DNA of 64,000 nt from assembly GCF_041008525.1 (NCBI RefSeq), contig NZ_JBFLUG010000030.1, forward strand, positions 1 through 64,000, in the 5' to 3' direction. Positions 7,908-17,240 of the stretch are shown in pieces; the stretch's first letter is position 1, and each line of letters begins with the position of its first letter. A program made the translations under genes and the position numbers. The DNA is from Parafrankia sp041008525 (lineage in GTDB: Bacteria; Actinomycetota; Actinomycetes; Frankiales; Frankiaceae). The notes below the pieces were generated by a model, which worked only from the letters and a program-made list of their open reading frames with translations, searched no databases and had not been told where the DNA came from.

Positions 7908-10900
7908 GTGCGCAAGGTGCTTGTGGCAAACCGCAGTGAGATAGCGGTCCGGGTGTTCCGGGCCGCCCAGGAGCTGGGACTGCGCACGGTCGCCGTCTAC
8001 ACCCCCGAGGACGTGTCCGCGCTGCACCGGACGAAGGCATCCGAGGCCTACGAACTGTGCGAGCCGGGCCATCCGGTGCGCGGCTATCTCGACATCGAGG
8101 CGCTGCTGCGGGTCGCGAAGATCGCGGATGCGGACACGCTGCACCCCGGGTACGGCTTCCTGTCGGAGTCGGCGGTGCTGGCGGAGTCATGCGCGGCGGC
8201 TGGCGTGACGTTCGTCGGCCCGCCGCCTGCTGTTCTCCGTCTCACCGGGGACAAGGTCGCGGCACGCAACGCGGCGATCGCGGCGGGGCTGCCGGTGCTG
8301 CGGGCGTCCGACCCGCTGCCGGACGGCGAGGGATTCATCGAGGCGGCCGCGGAGGTCGGGTTCCCCCTGTTTGTCAAGGCGTCTGGCGGCGGCGGCGGGC
8401 GCGGGCTGCGTCGCGTGCTACGCCCGGAGGACCTGGCGGACGCCGTCGCGAGCGCGTCGCGCGAGGCGGCGGCGGCGTTCGGCGACGGCACGGTGTTCCT
8501 GGAGCAGGCGGTGGACCGGCCGCGGCACGTCGAGGTGCAGGTCCTCGCCGATGCCTACGGCAACGTGATCCACCTGTACGAGCGGGACTGCTCGGTGCAG
8601 CGTCGCCACCAGAAGGTCGTCGAGATCGCGCCCGCCCCCGCCCTGGCGGAGAGCGTCCGCGACGCGCTGTGCGCCGCGGCGGTGCGGTTCGCCCGCCATG
8701 TCGGGTACGTCAACGCCGGCACCGTCGAGTTCCTCGTCGGCCCGGACGGGGCGTTCACCTTCATGGAGATGAACCCGCGCATCCAGGTGGAGCACACGGT
8801 GACCGAGGAGGTCACCGGCGTCGACATCGTCGGCGCGCAGCTGCGGATCGCCGCCGGCGAGAGCCTTGACGACCTGAACCTCACCCAGGACGCCGTCTCC
8901 CTGCGGGGCACCGCGATCCAGTGCCGGGTGACGACCGAGGACCCGTCGGACGGTTTCCGCCCCGACACCGGGACGATCACCTTCTACCAGTCGCCCGGCG
9001 GGCCGGGCGTGCGGCTGGACGGCGCGACGTACCCGGGCGCGGAGGTCAGCCCCTACTTCGACTCGCTGCTGGTGAAGCTGACCGCGCGCGGCGCCACCCT
9101 GGAGAAGGCGTCGCGGCGGGCCCGCCGCGCGCTCAGGGAGTTCCGGGTGCGCGGGGTGCGCACCAACATCGAGTTCCTGACGAAACTGCTGGCCGATCCG
9201 GCCTTCCTCGCCGGCGGGGTGACGACGTCCTTCATCGACGAGCGCCCCGGCCTGCTGAGCGCCGTCGATGACGGGGACGCGACCAGCCGCATGCTGGCCC
9301 GCCTCGCCGAGAGCACCGTCAACGGGCACGCCCGTCCCACCGGGGTCGCCCTGACCGAGCCGCGCACCATGCTCCCGCCGCTGAACCTGACGGCCGGGGA
9401 GCCGGCCGCCGGATCACGGCAGCGCCTGCTCGAACTCGGTCCGGCCGGCTGGGCCGCCGACCTGCGGGGACGCACCGCGCTGGCGGTCACCGACACCACC
9501 CTGCGCGACGCGCACCAGTCGCTGCTGGCGACCCGGCTGCGCAGCTTCGACATCCTCGCCGCGGCGCCGGCGTTCGCCGCGCTCACCCCGAACCTGCTGA
9601 GCCTCGAGTGCTGGGGCGGCGCGACCTACGACGTGGCGCTGCGGTTCCTCGCCGAGGACCCGTGGGAGCGCCTCGCCGCGGTCCGCGCGGCCGTGCCGAA
9701 CATCTGCCTGCAGATGCTGCTGCGCGGCCGCAACGCCGTCGGCTACACCCCCTACCCGGACGACGTCGTGCGCGCGTTCGTCTCCGAGGCGGCGGCGAAC
9801 GGCCTGGACATCTTCCGGATCTTCGACGCGCTCAACGACATGGAGCAGATGCGCCCGGCGATTGACGCCGTCCTGGAGACCGGGACGGCGATCGCCGAGG
9901 GCACCCTGTGCTACACCGGCGACCTCACCGATCCCGGCGAGCAGATCTACACCCTCGACTACTACCTGCGCCTCGCCGACCAGCTCGTCGACGCCGGCGT
10001 CCACGTGCTGGCCATCAAGGACATGGCCGGCCTGCTGCGCCCGGCCGCCGCGAGCCGGCTGGTCACCGCGCTGCGGGAGCGCTTCGACCTGCCCGTCCAC
10101 CTGCACACCCATGACACCGCCGGGGGCCAGCTCGCCACCCTCATCGCGGCGAACGAGGCCGGGGTCGACGCCGTCGACGCCGCCGCCGCGCCGATGTCCG
10201 GCGGAACCAGCCAGCCAAACCTGTCCGCTCTCGTCGCCGCCACCGACCACACCGAGCGCGCCACCGGCATCCCGCTGGCCGCCCTGTCGTCGATGGAGGC
10301 GTACTGGGAGGCAGTCCGCGACCTCTACTCGCCGTTCGAGGCCGGGCTGCGCGCCCCCACCGGGGCCGTCTACCGGCACGAGATCCCCGGCGGTCAGCTC
10401 ACCAACCTGCGCCAGCAGGCCATCTCCCTCGGCCTCGGTGACCGCTGGACCCAGGTCACCGAGTGCTACGCCGTCGCCAACGACCTGCTCGGCAAGCCGA
10501 TCAAGGTCACGCCGACCAGCAAGGTCGTCGGCGACCTCGCGCTGTTCATCGCCGGCGGCTCGGTGGACGTCGACCGGCTGCGCGACCATCCCGAGGAGTA
10601 CGACCTGCCCGCCAGCGTGCTGGGCTACCTCGCCGGGGAACTCGGCACGCCGCCCGCCGGCTTCGCCGAGCCGTTCCGGGAGCGGGCCCTCGCCGGGCGC
10701 CGCCCCGAGCCCCCGGCGGCCACCCTCGCCCCTGACGACGCCGCCGCACTCGCCGCACCGGGCGCCGACCGTCGCGCGGCCCTGTCGCGGCTGCTGTTCC
10801 CCGGCCCCTGGAAGGACTACCAGCAGGCTGTCGCCACCTACGGCAACTCGTCGGTGATCCCCACCGAGGCGTTCCTGTTCGGTCTGCAGCCAGGACGTCC

Positions 10901-11297
10901 CGTCAGCGTCTTCCTCGAACCGGGCGTCGAGATCATCGTCACCCTGGAGACCATCGGCGAGGCCGACGACGCCGGCATGCGCACCCTCTACCTCCGCGTC
11001 AACGGCCAGCCGCGGCCGGTGCGGGTCCGCGACACCTCCATCAAGGCGACGACCACCGCCGCCCGCCGGGCCGACCCCACCGACCCGGCGCAGGTCGGTG
11101 CCGGCCTGCCCGGCATCGTCACCCTCACCGTCGCCGTCGGCGACACCGTCGAGAAGGGCCAGAAGCTGGCCGTGATCGAGGCGATGAAGATGGAGGCGGC
11201 GGTCACCAGCCCCGCCGCCGGGACGGTCGCCGAGATCGTGCGCGCGAACGGCGAGTCGGTGGAGGTCGGCGACCTGCTCCTCATCCTGCGCCCCTGA
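7908..11297 (+). CDS. pyc: Pyruvate carboxylase
   Basis: Biotin-dependent enzyme that makes oxaloacetate from pyruvate, bicarbonate and ATP, the main anaplerotic step. The 1129-residue chain has all domains: biotin carboxylase (about 1-460; ATP-grasp loop KASGGGGGRGL, FMEMNPRIQVEHTVTE), carboxyltransferase (about 520-800; TDTTLRDAHQSLLATRL, and the metal-binding HLHTHDTAGG), the allosteric/PYC_OADA region, and a biotinyl domain with AMKME, where the lysine at about residue 1094 carries biotin. Start is GTG at 7908 with GAGGAG 6 nt upstream; this gives the normal N-terminus VRKVLVANRSEIA. The gene stands alone, closed by an 18-bp repeat tract and a strong palindromic terminator. Confidence 0.96.
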   Translation: MRKVLVANRSEIAVRVFRAAQELGLRTVAVYTPEDVSALHRTKASEAYELCEPGHPVRGYLDIEALLRVAKIADADTLHPGYGFLSESAVLAESCAAAGVTFVGPPPAVLRLTGDKVAARNAAIAAGLPVLRASDPLPDGEGFIEAAAEVGFPLFVKASGGGGGRGLRRVLRPEDLADAVASASREAAAAFGDGTVFLEQAVDRPRHVEVQVLADAYGNVIHLYERDCSVQRRHQKVVEIAPAPALAESVRDALCAAAVRFARHVGYVNAGTVEFLVGPDGAFTFMEMNPRIQVEHTVTEEVTGVDIVGAQLRIAAGESLDDLNLTQDAVSLRGTAIQCRVTTEDPSDGFRPDTGTITFYQSPGGPGVRLDGATYPGAEVSPYFDSLLVKLTARGATLEKASRRARRALREFRVRGVRTNIEFLTKLLADPAFLAGGVTTSFIDERPGLLSAVDDGDATSRMLARLAESTVNGHARPTGVALTEPRTMLPPLNLTAGEPAAGSRQRLLELGPAGWAADLRGRTALAVTDTTLRDAHQSLLATRLRSFDILAAAPAFAALTPNLLSLECWGGATYDVALRFLAEDPWERLAAVRAAVPNICLQMLLRGRNAVGYTPYPDDVVRAFVSEAAANGLDIFRIFDALNDMEQMRPAIDAVLETGTAIAEGTLCYTGDLTDPGEQIYTLDYYLRLADQLVDAGVHVLAIKDMAGLLRPAAASRLVTALRERFDLPVHLHTHDTAGGQLATLIAANEAGVDAVDAAAAPMSGGTSQPNLSALVAATDHTERATGIPLAALSSMEAYWEAVRDLYSPFEAGLRAPTGAVYRHEIPGGQLTNLRQQAISLGLGDRWTQVTECYAVANDLLGKPIKVTPTSKVVGDLALFIAGGSVDVDRLRDHPEEYDLPASVLGYLAGELGTPPAGFAEPFRERALAGRRPEPPAATLAPDDAAALAAPGADRRAALSRLLFPGPWKDYQQAVATYGNSSVIPTEAFLFGLQPGRPVSVFLEPGVEIIVTLETIGEADDAGMRTLYLRVNGQPRPVRVRDTSIKATTTAARRADPTDPAQVGAGLPGIVTLTVAVGDTVEKGQKLAVIEAMKMEAAVTSPAAGTVAEIVRANGESVEVGDLLLILRP

Positions 11298-11357
11298 CCG
11301 CGGCCGCGCCCCTGACCGCGGCCGCACTCCTGACCGTGGCCGCACTCCTGACCGTGG
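11294..11357 (+). repeat. 18-bp tandem repeat tract at the 3' end of pyc
   Basis: Three full copies and one partial copy of an 18-bp unit (CTGACCGCGGCCGCGCCC and close variants) run from 11294. The pyc stop codon TGA is inside the first unit, so every unit carries an in-phase stop copy. The unit length equals that of the unrelated tract after the GS-like gene. Confidence 0.8.
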
Positions 11358-11359
11358 AC

Positions 11360-11409
11360 GGCGGCTGCCGGCCAGGCTGACCAGCTGGTCAGCCTGGCCG
11401 GCAGCCGCC
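11360..11409. terminator. Perfect 50-nt palindrome between convergent genes, bidirectional terminator
   Basis: The two 25-nt halves are exact reverse complements (left half begins GGCGGCTGCCGGCC, centre CCAGCTGG). It lies between pyc (plus, ends 11297) and the glycosyltransferase gene (minus, ends 11417), so it can form a very stable hairpin in either transcript. Confidence 0.85.
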
Positions 11410-11416
11410 CTCGGGC

Positions 11417-12934
11417 TCAGCGGCCGGCGGTGTGCCTGACACCGGCGTCCCGCCCGTACCGGCCCAGCCGGGACGGGTGGAACACCCAGGCGCGCAGCAG
11501 CAGGAAGCGGACGACGGTCGAGGCGAGGTTCGCCAGGACGAGCACGCTGACCTCCGGCAGGCGACCAGGGTGCTGGCTCGCCGCGTGCAGGGCGGCCAGC
11601 GAGCCGCTGGTCAGCGCCAGGCCGATCGCGAAGACGAACAGGCCCTGCAGGTGGTGCCGGCCGGCGTCGTCACGGCCGCTGACCCCGAACGTGAGCCGCC
11701 GGTTCGCGGCGGTGTTCGCCACCGCGGTCACCAGCAGCGCGACGAGGTTCGCCGCCTGCGCACCGGCCACCCCGCGGAGCAGGACGAACAGCACCAGGTA
11801 CGCCAGCGTGCTGGCGACACCCACCCCGGCGAAGCGCAGCAGCTGCCTGGTCAGCCCCGCGGGCACCCCGAGGACCCCTGCCGCCGCCGCCCCGTTCCCT
11901 TTCCCGTTCACAGTCCTGTCCCCACGGTCCGTCCCCTCGCTCATGCTGGTCCCGGGCAGGGGAGCGCGGCCGAACTCGCGGCGCAGCTGGTTGAGGGGCA
12001 GCGCGCCCGTGCCGAGCGCGCGGGCGAGGCGCGCGACACCTTGGAGATCGGCCATCGCGGTCGCGAGGACGTCCACCCTGCTGTCGGGGTCGTCGATCCA
12101 GTCCACCGGCACCTCGTGGATGCGCAGACCGCTGCGCTGGGCGATGACCAGCATCTCGGTGTCGAAGAACCATGCGCCGTCCTGGACGAGTGGCAGCAGG
12201 CTGGCGGCGACATCGGCCCGGATGGCCTTGAAGCCGCACTGCGCGTCGGTGAACCGGACGGCCAGCGTGCCGCGCAGCAGCAGGTTGTAGCAGCGGGAGA
12301 TCACCTCGCGCCGGGGGCCCCGCACGACCCGGGAGGAGCGGGACAGCCGGGTTCCGATCGCCAGATCCGAATGCCCGGAGATCAGCGGCGCGACCAGGGG
12401 AAGCAACGCGGCCAGGTCGGTCGAGAGGTCGACGTCCATATAGGCCAGGACGGGTGCGGTCGAGACGCCCCAGGCCGCGCGCAGCGCCCGGCCGCGGCCC
12501 TTGGCCTCGAGATGGATGACCGAGACCTCGGCGATCTCCCGCACCAGCTCCTGCGCGACCGCCAGCGTCGTGTCGGTGCTGGCATTGTCCGCGACGGTGA
12601 TCTGGAAAGGGTAGGGAAACGTGGCCCGCAGATGGGCGTGCAGTCCGCGGATGCACGGTGCCAGGTCTTTTTCCTCGTTGTACACCGGAATGACGACGTC
12701 GAGCACCGGGTGATCCATGCAGGTCTGTTCGTTTCGGGGCCTGGAAAGCGGGTCGGTGGTGGTCGTCGACACGATTCTCCTCGCCGGGTCCGTGGTGCGT
12801 GTGGGAGTCTCGCCGTTCCCGCCGTTCCCGCCGTTCCCGCTGCTCCGGCTGCTCCGGCCGGGTGGTGCTGTCGGGGTGGTCGTGGCGGTCAGGCCGGTCG
12901 TTCCGGCGCCGCTGGTCCAGGCGTCCGTGGTCAT
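11417..12934 (-). CDS. GT2 family glycosyltransferase fused to a GtrA-like membrane domain
   Basis: A polyprenyl-phosphate glycosyltransferase of the DPM1 type (VVIPVYNEEKDL, metal-binding DVDLSTD, FTDAQCGFKAIR, W/FFDTEML) followed by a four-helix GtrA domain (from QLLRFAGVGVASTLAY to FHPSRLG). It should transfer a sugar from a nucleotide donor to undecaprenyl or decaprenyl phosphate at the inner face; the GtrA part may flip the product. The start is uncertain. ATG 12934 (505 residues) lies 25 bp from a four-repeat operator, the same spacing as for the two related genes upstream; GTG 12772 (451 residues) has the best Shine-Dalgarno (GAGGAG); the frame is open back to 13003, but that would place the operator in the coding part. 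The extra N-terminus is low-complexity (NGGNGGN). Confidence 0.85.
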   Translation of the reverse strand: MTTDAWTSGAGTTGLTATTTPTAPPGRSSRSSGNGGNGGNGETPTRTTDPARRIVSTTTTDPLSRPRNEQTCMDHPVLDVVIPVYNEEKDLAPCIRGLHAHLRATFPYPFQITVADNASTDTTLAVAQELVREIAEVSVIHLEAKGRGRALRAAWGVSTAPVLAYMDVDLSTDLAALLPLVAPLISGHSDLAIGTRLSRSSRVVRGPRREVISRCYNLLLRGTLAVRFTDAQCGFKAIRADVAASLLPLVQDGAWFFDTEMLVIAQRSGLRIHEVPVDWIDDPDSRVDVLATAMADLQGVARLARALGTGALPLNQLRREFGRAPLPGTSMSEGTDRGDRTVNGKGNGAAAAGVLGVPAGLTRQLLRFAGVGVASTLAYLVLFVLLRGVAGAQAANLVALLVTAVANTAANRRLTFGVSGRDDAGRHHLQGLFVFAIGLALTSGSLAALHAASQHPGRLPEVSVLVLANLASTVVRFLLLRAWVFHPSRLGRYGRDAGVRHTAGR

Positions 12935-12958
12935 GTACTTCACCATTCGGCCGCGGAC

Positions 12959-12997
12959 TGTGCCGGCAGTGTGCCGGCGCTGTGCCTTTGCTGTGAG
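12959..12997 (-). promoter_or_regulatory. Four-repeat 11-bp operator upstream of the GT2 gene (site B)
   Basis: On the plus strand TGTGCC, TGTGCC, TGTGCC and TGTGAG start at 12959, 12970, 12981 and 12992, an exact 11-bp pitch as bound by OmpR/PhoB-type regulators. The sequence is closely similar to site A (15390-15428) over its whole length and shares the layout of site C (17960-17998) in front of the response regulator gene. Confidence 0.75.
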
Positions 12998-13067
12998 CTT
13001 CACGTCGCCGCCTCGCGCAGGAAGAAACGAAAAGGGGAGGGCAGGAGCACGTGCGGTGCGCGCCGAA

Positions 13068-15365
13068 TCAGGTGCTCGAGGTGCCTGCCGATGTCCCTGT
13101 CGAGGTCGTGGACGTCGCCGCGGTCAGGTCGTAGAGGGTGACGTTGTCGACGGTGGTCGCGGTGAAGTTCTCCTGAACCCAGGCAGCGATCTCTCCGGAC
13201 GCGGAGCTTCCGCCGTTCTGCCCGCCGAAACCGCCGCCACCGATGAAGTAGTGGATGCGGCCGTCCACCACGTACTGCTGGAACTGCTCCAGGGCCGGGG
13301 ACGGGTCGCTGCCGTTGAAGCCACCGATCGCCATCACCGGATCGCCGGTGGCGAGCTGGTAGCCGGCCGCGTTGTTCGACCCGACCGAGGCAGCCACCCA
13401 GGTGTACGACGAGGCGTTCTCCTCGAGCATGGCGACGACCTCGTCGCTGGGATCGCCGGCCCCGAGCAGACCGCCCATCCCACCACCACCACCGCCACCG
13501 CCCGGCCCGGTGCCACCCGGAGCCGCCGTGCCGCCCGGAACCGCCGTGCCGCCCGGCTGGCCCGGGACCTGCTGGCCTCCTGCGCCGACCCCGCCGCCCT
13601 GACCCGTGGTGCCAGGGCTGGTGGTGCCGCCCGGGCCGCCGAAGATCATCAGTCGGCCGCCGGGCCCGCCTCCGCCCGGCCCACCGAGACCGCCGCCGTC
13701 CGGTCCTGCCGACGGGATGGAGCCGGTGTGCGGGACGGCAGCCGTCGCCACCGAGTAGCCCAGCGGTCCGAGCAGGGCCGCGACCAGCGCCGCGGCCGTG
13801 ACCACCAGCCGCGCCGGCCGGGGGAGCCAGGCGAGGACGATGAACAGCAGCGCCGCGGCGAAGCCGGCGATCAGAACCGTCCACCGGATCCAGGGGTGCC
13901 AGTCGGACGTCCGGTTCAGCAGGATGAAGGACCAGATCGTGGTCAGGGCCAGGGCACCGGCCAGGGTGGCCGCGGCGGCGGGGTGTGCCCGTCGGCGCCA
14001 CAGCGCGGCGCTGCCCATTCCGACGAGCGCGCCGATGGCCGGCGCGAGGGCCACCGTGTAGTAGGGGTGGAAGATCCCCTTCATCTGGCTGAAGACGATG
14101 CCGGTGACCAGAAGCCAGCCACCCCAGAGCGCGAACGCGGCCCGACCCGGATCGGTGCGCGGCACCCGCCTCGTCACCCACAGGCCGGCGACCAGCAGCA
14201 CCAGCGCGGTCGGAATCAGCCAGGAGACCTGCGTGCCCACCTCGGATCCGAACATCCGGCCCCAGCCGGTGGAGCCCCACATGCCGCCGCCACCGCCCGG
14301 TCCGCCGGCACCGCCACCACCGCCGACACTCCCGGTCTCGTTGCCGGTCAGCCTCCCCAGCCCGTTGTAGCCCAGGGTGAGCTCGAGGAGGCTGTTGTGC
14401 TGCGACCCGCCGATGTACGGGCGGGACGACTCCGGAACGAGCTCGACGATCGCGATGAAGATCCCGGCCGGGACGACCAGGCCGAGCGTGCCGGCGCCGA
14501 CCTGCCACAGCCGCCGGGTGAAACGGGTGGGCGCGACGGCCAGGTAGACCAGCGCCAGCACCGGAACGATCAGCAGAGCCTGCAGCATCTTGGTCAGGAA
14601 GCCGAAGCTGATGAACACACCGGCCCACAGCAGCCAGCGGGTGCTCGCGGTCTCGAGAGCCCGCAGCGCCGCGTAGGCGGCGGAGACCATCAGCAGGACG
14701 AGCAGCGCATCCGGATTGTTGAACCGGAACATCAGGGTGGCGACCGGGGTCAGTGCGAGGACCGCGCCAGCGAGCAGCGCCGCGCCCGCGGGGAACGCCC
14801 GGCGCACGGTCAGATAGAGCATCCCGACCGAGGCGACGCCCATCAGCGCCTCCGGGACGAGGATGCTCCATGAGTTCACCCCGAAGATGCGCGCCGACAG
14901 CGCCATCACCCACATCGCGGCCGGGGGCTTGTCGACGGTGATGGAGTTCCCCGCGTCCGACGACGCGTAGAACATCGCCTTCCAGCTCACCGAGCCGGCC
15001 TGTGCCGATGCCGAGTAGAAGGCGTTCGCCCAGCCCGAGGCACCGAGATCCCACAGGTAGAGCACGGCCGTCGCGACAAGCAGCCCGACCAGCGCTGGCC
15101 GTACCCAGCGAGGGTCCTCCGGCCGCCCCCGGACCAGCCGGGCCGGCCGGGCCAGCGGCCCCCCGCGCTCCGCCCGCCGATCACCGCGGGACGGCGTATC
15201 CGCCACGCCGTGCCGCCGCCCCGGCCCCGGCACCGGCCCGTCGAGGCCCCTGGTAGCTGAGGGAGGCCGCCGGTCGGGCTGACGGACATCCGGCATGGTG
15301 GCCTGGCTCGCCCACAGGTAGGGGGGGCGGCCGGTCGGAGGCGGCTGCGTCGGTGAGGTCGGCAT
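13068..15365 (-). CDS. GT39-type membrane glycosyltransferase (ArnT/YkcB-like)
   Basis: Integral membrane protein of about 765 residues that uses a polyprenyl-phosphate sugar to glycosylate an outer acceptor. Features in order: a basic proline/arginine-rich cytoplasmic N-terminus, a first helix, the PMT_2 region with the acidic SVSWKAMFYASSDAGNSITVDKPPAAMW loop written in part as ITVDKPPAAMW, RFNNPDALLVLLMV, about ten more helices, Gly-rich loops, and an extracellular C-terminal domain ending in a Ser/Thr tail. It is likely supplied by the GT2-GtrA enzyme encoded downstream. ATG 15365 is favoured because the operator (site A) lies 25 bp before it; a frame open to 15470 would overlap the operator. 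Acceptor unknown. Confidence 0.85.
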   Translation of the reverse strand: MPTSPTQPPPTGRPPYLWASQATMPDVRQPDRRPPSATRGLDGPVPGPGRRHGVADTPSRGDRRAERGGPLARPARLVRGRPEDPRWVRPALVGLLVATAVLYLWDLGASGWANAFYSASAQAGSVSWKAMFYASSDAGNSITVDKPPAAMWVMALSARIFGVNSWSILVPEALMGVASVGMLYLTVRRAFPAGAALLAGAVLALTPVATLMFRFNNPDALLVLLMVSAAYAALRALETASTRWLLWAGVFISFGFLTKMLQALLIVPVLALVYLAVAPTRFTRRLWQVGAGTLGLVVPAGIFIAIVELVPESSRPYIGGSQHNSLLELTLGYNGLGRLTGNETGSVGGGGGAGGPGGGGGMWGSTGWGRMFGSEVGTQVSWLIPTALVLLVAGLWVTRRVPRTDPGRAAFALWGGWLLVTGIVFSQMKGIFHPYYTVALAPAIGALVGMGSAALWRRRAHPAAAATLAGALALTTIWSFILLNRTSDWHPWIRWTVLIAGFAAALLFIVLAWLPRPARLVVTAAALVAALLGPLGYSVATAAVPHTGSIPSAGPDGGGLGGPGGGGPGGRLMIFGGPGGTTSPGTTGQGGGVGAGGQQVPGQPGGTAVPGGTAAPGGTGPGGGGGGGGMGGLLGAGDPSDEVVAMLEENASSYTWVAASVGSNNAAGYQLATGDPVMAIGGFNGSDPSPALEQFQQYVVDGRIHYFIGGGGFGGQNGGSSASGEIAAWVQENFTATTVDNVTLYDLTAATSTTSTGTSAGTSST

Positions 15366-15389
15366 ACGGATCAGCCTTGGATCCGGAGC

Positions 15390-15428
15390 TGTCCCGGTCG
15401 TGTGCCCGGCCTGTGCCTCAGCTGTGAG
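15390..15428 (-). promoter_or_regulatory. Four-repeat 11-bp operator upstream of the GT39 gene (site A)
   Basis: Plus-strand half-sites TGTCCC, TGTGCC, TGTGCC and TGTGAG begin at 15390, 15401, 15412 and 15423. The site overlaps the last codons of the histidine kinase gene and leaves 25 bp to the ATG of the GT39 gene, the same distance as at sites B and C. Confidence 0.75.
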
Positions 15429-17229
15429 AGTGCGGGCCCCCGCGCGGAACGGGGATGTCGCCGGCGGCATCTCCCACCGCTCCGGCCCTTCCGGCGTGGC
15501 AGGCCGTCGTGGAGCCGTCGCCGAGGGCGATCACCGGCTCCGGCTCCGCCCGGTGGCGCGGGCCGTCCGCCGCGGCCATCGGGAGGATCACCGTGAACAC
15601 CGTCTGACCAGGCCTGCTGGCGACGTCCACCCGACCGCCGTGCGCCTCCACCACCGCCGCCACGATGGACAGGCCCAGTCCGGTGCTGCCAGCGGCCCGG
15701 GAACGGGAGCTGTCGCCCCGGGCGAACCGTTCGAACACCCGGGGGAGCAGGTCAGGGGGGATGCCGGGGCCGTCGTCGATCACCTGCAGCACGGCGCGGC
15801 AGCCGAGCGGGGCGAGCATGCCCGGGGAGCCGGCCACCACCCGGGCGGCGGGGAGTACCTGAGTCGTCAGCCGGGCCGTGACCGCGGTACCCGACGGGGT
15901 GTGGGCGCGGGCGTTGGCCAGCAGGTTCGCGAGCACCTGGTGCAGGCGTGCCGGATCTCCGACGGTCGTCACCGGCTCGTCGGGCAGGTCGAGCTGGAAC
16001 CGGTGGGTGGGCGCGGCGACATGGGCGTCGCTGACGGCGTCCACCACGAGCCGTGACAGGTCGACGGCCTCGCGGTCCAGCGGCCGGCCGGAGTCGAGGC
16101 GGGCGAGCAGCAGCAGGTCGGAGACGAGTGTCGTCATTCGTGCGCTCTCGGACTCGACGCGTGCCATGGCGTACACGACGTCGGGTGGGACGGCGTCGCG
16201 GGTGCGGCGGGTGAGCTGTGCGTACCCGCTGATCGCGGCGAGCGGCGTCCGCAGCTCGTGGCTGGCGTCCGCGAGGAACTGGCGCATCCTCGTCTCGGTG
16301 GCGTGCCGCGCGGCGAAGGCCGCTCCGATATGGCCGAGCATCTGGTCGAGGGCCGCGCCAACCTGCCCGACCTCGGTGCGCGGGTCGGTGTCGACGTCCG
16401 GTTCGAGCGCGGGGAGGTCGACGGCCCCACGGTGGAGCGGGAGTTTCGCCACCCGCGCCGCGGCGGCCGCCACCCGGCTGAGGGGACGCAGCGTCACTCG
16501 GATGATCGCCGCGCCGGCGACTGCCGCGGCGAGCACACCCAGCGCCGCGACACCGGCGCCGATCCCGGCCGTCCTGGTCAGGGTCGAGCTGAGCTCGTTC
16601 ATCGGCAGGCCGGTGACGAGGATGGCCCGCCCGTCCGGCTCGGGCCGGGCGATCAGGCGGTAGTCGCCGTGACCGTCGATCGCGTAGGTGTGCGGCTGAC
16701 CGTCGAGCGGGACCCGCGCCACCGTGGCGAGAACCTCGCCGGAGAGCGTGGTCAGCGACGATCCGTCACCGATGATCGCGGCGGTGACCCCGCTGATCAG
16801 GACGGCGACGTCCTGATCGACGGCGGCGGGTGGGGCCTCGGGCCCGGTGGCCGGCACGGGTATGGGATGCCGCAGCTCCAGGATCGCGCCGAGGGTCCCG
16901 GGCGACTGGCCGCGGCCGAGGGCCAGGTCGAGGCGCTGGCTCGCCGTCAGCGTGGACGGATCGAGTTCCGGCCTGAGCACGTCGGCGCTGCTCCCGGGGC
17001 CGCCGACGTAGCCCGGCCGCATTCCCGCCGGGGGCAGCAGCAGCACCCCGACCTGGCGCCCACTCGCGCCCCTCAACCGGTCGTCGAGCTGCTCGACGAG
17101 CACACCGCGCAGCGCGACCACCGTCACGAGGACGATCACCGCGGACATGACGGCGAGCAGCGCGAGGAGCAGCGCGAGGAGCCTGGTCCGCAGCGACCAC
17201 CCGGCCGGGCCGCGCCACCGCTCCGCCAT
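15418..17229 (-). CDS. Two-component sensor histidine kinase (HAMP-HisKA-HATPase)
   Basis: 603-residue kinase with a first membrane helix at about residues 14-43, a large extracytoplasmic sensor domain, a second helix (about 222-247, GVAALGVLAAAVAGAAII), HAMP linker, the H-box ASHELRTPLAA with the phospho-accepting His, then the N, G1 and G2 boxes (NLLANARAH, DDGPGIPPDL, STGLGLSIVAAVVEAHGG). It should phosphorylate the OmpR-type regulator encoded 12 nt upstream in the same operon. The last about 60 residues after the kinase core are a hydrophilic tail. The stimulus is unknown; the target genes around it suggest envelope status. Confidence 0.92.
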   Translation of the reverse strand: MAERWRGPAGWSLRTRLLALLLALLAVMSAVIVLVTVVALRGVLVEQLDDRLRGASGRQVGVLLLPPAGMRPGYVGGPGSSADVLRPELDPSTLTASQRLDLALGRGQSPGTLGAILELRHPIPVPATGPEAPPAAVDQDVAVLISGVTAAIIGDGSSLTTLSGEVLATVARVPLDGQPHTYAIDGHGDYRLIARPEPDGRAILVTGLPMNELSSTLTRTAGIGAGVAALGVLAAAVAGAAIIRVTLRPLSRVAAAAARVAKLPLHRGAVDLPALEPDVDTDPRTEVGQVGAALDQMLGHIGAAFAARHATETRMRQFLADASHELRTPLAAISGYAQLTRRTRDAVPPDVVYAMARVESESARMTTLVSDLLLLARLDSGRPLDREAVDLSRLVVDAVSDAHVAAPTHRFQLDLPDEPVTTVGDPARLHQVLANLLANARAHTPSGTAVTARLTTQVLPAARVVAGSPGMLAPLGCRAVLQVIDDGPGIPPDLLPRVFERFARGDSSRSRAAGSTGLGLSIVAAVVEAHGGRVDVASRPGQTVFTVILPMAAADGPRHRAEPEPVIALGDGSTTACHAGRAGAVGDAAGDIPVPRGGPHSHS

Positions 17230-17240
17230 GGTGGGGCGAC

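Noticed and set aside
9414..11345. Open frame of over 600 codons antisense to pyc
   Set aside because: The plus strand encodes a complete, motif-rich pyruvate carboxylase. The antisense frame is rich in Arg/Gly/Val and without family patterns, as expected opposite a high-GC3 gene.
12935..13003. Upstream extension of the GT2 gene
   Set aside because: The extra codons cover operator B. The same nucleotides at site A give nearly the same peptide (LTAEAQAGHTTG against LTAKAQRRHTAG), which shows DNA-level rather than protein-level conservation.
12717..14873. Long plus-strand frame opposite the GT39 gene
   Set aside because: Low-complexity Arg/Gln/Gly product; the minus strand has clear membrane helices and GT39 motifs.
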